Assembly (NCBI RefSeq): GCF_028290435.1
Contig: NZ_JAQGJV010000095.1
Span: 1 to 64,000 of the forward strand
Origin: Devosia sp.
GTDB taxonomy: Bacteria; Pseudomonadota; Alphaproteobacteria; Rhizobiales; Devosiaceae
Length of the DNA: 64,000 nucleotides
Reading direction: 5' to 3'
Shown: positions 63,606-64,000 of the stretch, one piece after another
Layout: each line of letters opens with the position of its first letter
Numbering within the stretch: the first letter of the stretch is position 1
Position numbers and translations under genes: made by a program
The notes under the pieces: generated by a model
What the model saw: the letters and a program-made list of their open reading frames with translations, nothing else
What the model was told of the DNA's origin: nothing
Database searches by the model: none

Positions 63606-64000
63606 TTAGTCCAGCAGGCTGGATACGCTCTGCTCGCTGGCGGTCCGCGCGATGGCTTCGCCGATCAAAGGTGCGATGGAGATGCGGCGGATGTTGTGGG
63701 CGGTCTGGACCAGATCGGTTTCCTCGATCGAGTCGGTGATCACCAGCTCCTTGAGCTTGGATGCGGCGATCCTTTCGGCAGCGCCGTTGGAGAGCACGCC
63801 ATGGGTGATGTAGGCGGACACTTCGAGCGCGCCGGCCTTGAGCAGGGCTTCGGCAGCGTTGATCAGCGTGCCGCCGCTATCGACGATGTCGTCGATCAGA
63901 ATGCAGTGCTTACCCGAGACGTCGCCGATGATGTTCATCACCTCGGAGACGCCGGCGCGCGGGCGGCGCTTGTCGACGATGGCCAGATCGGCGCCGATGC
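63606..64000 (-). CDS. prs: Ribose-phosphate pyrophosphokinase (3' part)
   Basis: The visible 131 codons are the C-terminal part of PRPP synthase; the 5' part is off the right edge. Motifs are [20 protein letters not shown], the PRPP loop [14 protein letters not shown], and the ending [23 protein letters not shown] made here is used by the apt enzyme also encoded in this window. Confidence 0.96.
   Translation of the reverse strand, partial: IGADLAIVDKRRPRAGVSEVMNIIGDVSGKHCILIDDIVDSGGTLINAAEALLKAGALEVSAYITHGVLSNGAAERIAASKLKELVITDSIEETDLVQTAHNIRRISIAPLIGEAIARTASEQSVSSLLD

Noticed and set aside
1-64000. tRNA, rRNA, CRISPR arrays, phage or conjugation genes
   Set aside because: I looked for T-arm-like motifs, regularly spaced direct repeats and hallmark proteins and saw none. 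A covariance-model search for small RNAs was not possible by eye.

Overview
The window looks like chromosomal DNA of an alphaproteobacterium of the Hyphomicrobiales (Rhizobiales), most like Devosia or a close relative. The evidence is high GC with long antisense shadow frames, a petABC cytochrome bc1 operon next to trmL and hemF, a DUF930 protein, general-stress (EcfG-type) promoter sequences, and many GC-rich intergenic palindromes. Genus assignment is inference. I found no rRNA, tRNA, CRISPR array, transposase or phage gene.

Layout. 1-612: gene tail, terminator and mosaic repeats. 987-3480: DEAD-box helicase and a ketopantoate-reductase-like enzyme. 3477-5696: otsBA trehalose operon on the minus strand. 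5877-6147: two tiny hydrophobic ORFs. 6152-7614: nucleoside deaminase and a YbaY/META envelope protein. 7721-31000: a nearly complete purine degradation region. It holds allA, allE, a fused allantoinase/OHCU decarboxylase, HIU hydrolase, xdhABC, a BMP-type nucleoside/purine ABC transporter, puuD, guaD, malate synthase G and adenine deaminase. An ArsR/SRPBCC/VOC set and a DUF930/CocE pair lie within it. 31085-38000: small membrane protein, topoisomerase IB, CHASE4-GGDEF-EAL, xylitol-dehydrogenase-like enzyme, SDR, MgtC, and a degenerate receiver. 38156-44386: winged-helix/TPR membrane protein, SMR transporter, MurD2-MurL peptidoglycan pair, metallophosphoesterase and NUDIX. 44393-50945: GST, GNAT, NUDIX, CCA-adding enzyme, DUF1059, AAA ATPase, hemF and trmL. 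51188-53861: petABC. 54020-60522: apt, GFA-family protein, two MaoC-like proteins, ychF, pth and rplY/ctc. 60785-63242: an ECF42-type sigma factor with three YCII (DGPF) genes. 63606-64000: the 3' part of prs.

How the genes work together. The purine genes give a route from adenine or guanine through xanthine, urate, 5-hydroxyisourate, OHCU, allantoin, ureidoglycine and ureidoglycolate to glyoxylate, which malate synthase G feeds into the TCA cycle. Only the allantoate-to-ureidoglycine step (AllC-type) is missing here. Urate oxidation uses the membrane enzyme PuuD with a cytochrome c tail, which would pass electrons to a respiratory chain such as the bc1 complex encoded in the same window.

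The regulatory signals are the most informative new observations. All three YCII genes carry the same promoter, GTCGAAA-N15-CGACAT, at nearly the same distance from their starts, consistent with control by the neighbouring ECF sigma factor. GGAAC-N16/17-CGTT general-stress promoters precede the small membrane protein at 31085 and the DUF1059 gene, and weaker versions precede mgtC and otsBA. A perfect operator palindrome overlaps the ArsR start codon. A 263-bp element occurs twice in inverted orientation, 58 kb apart.
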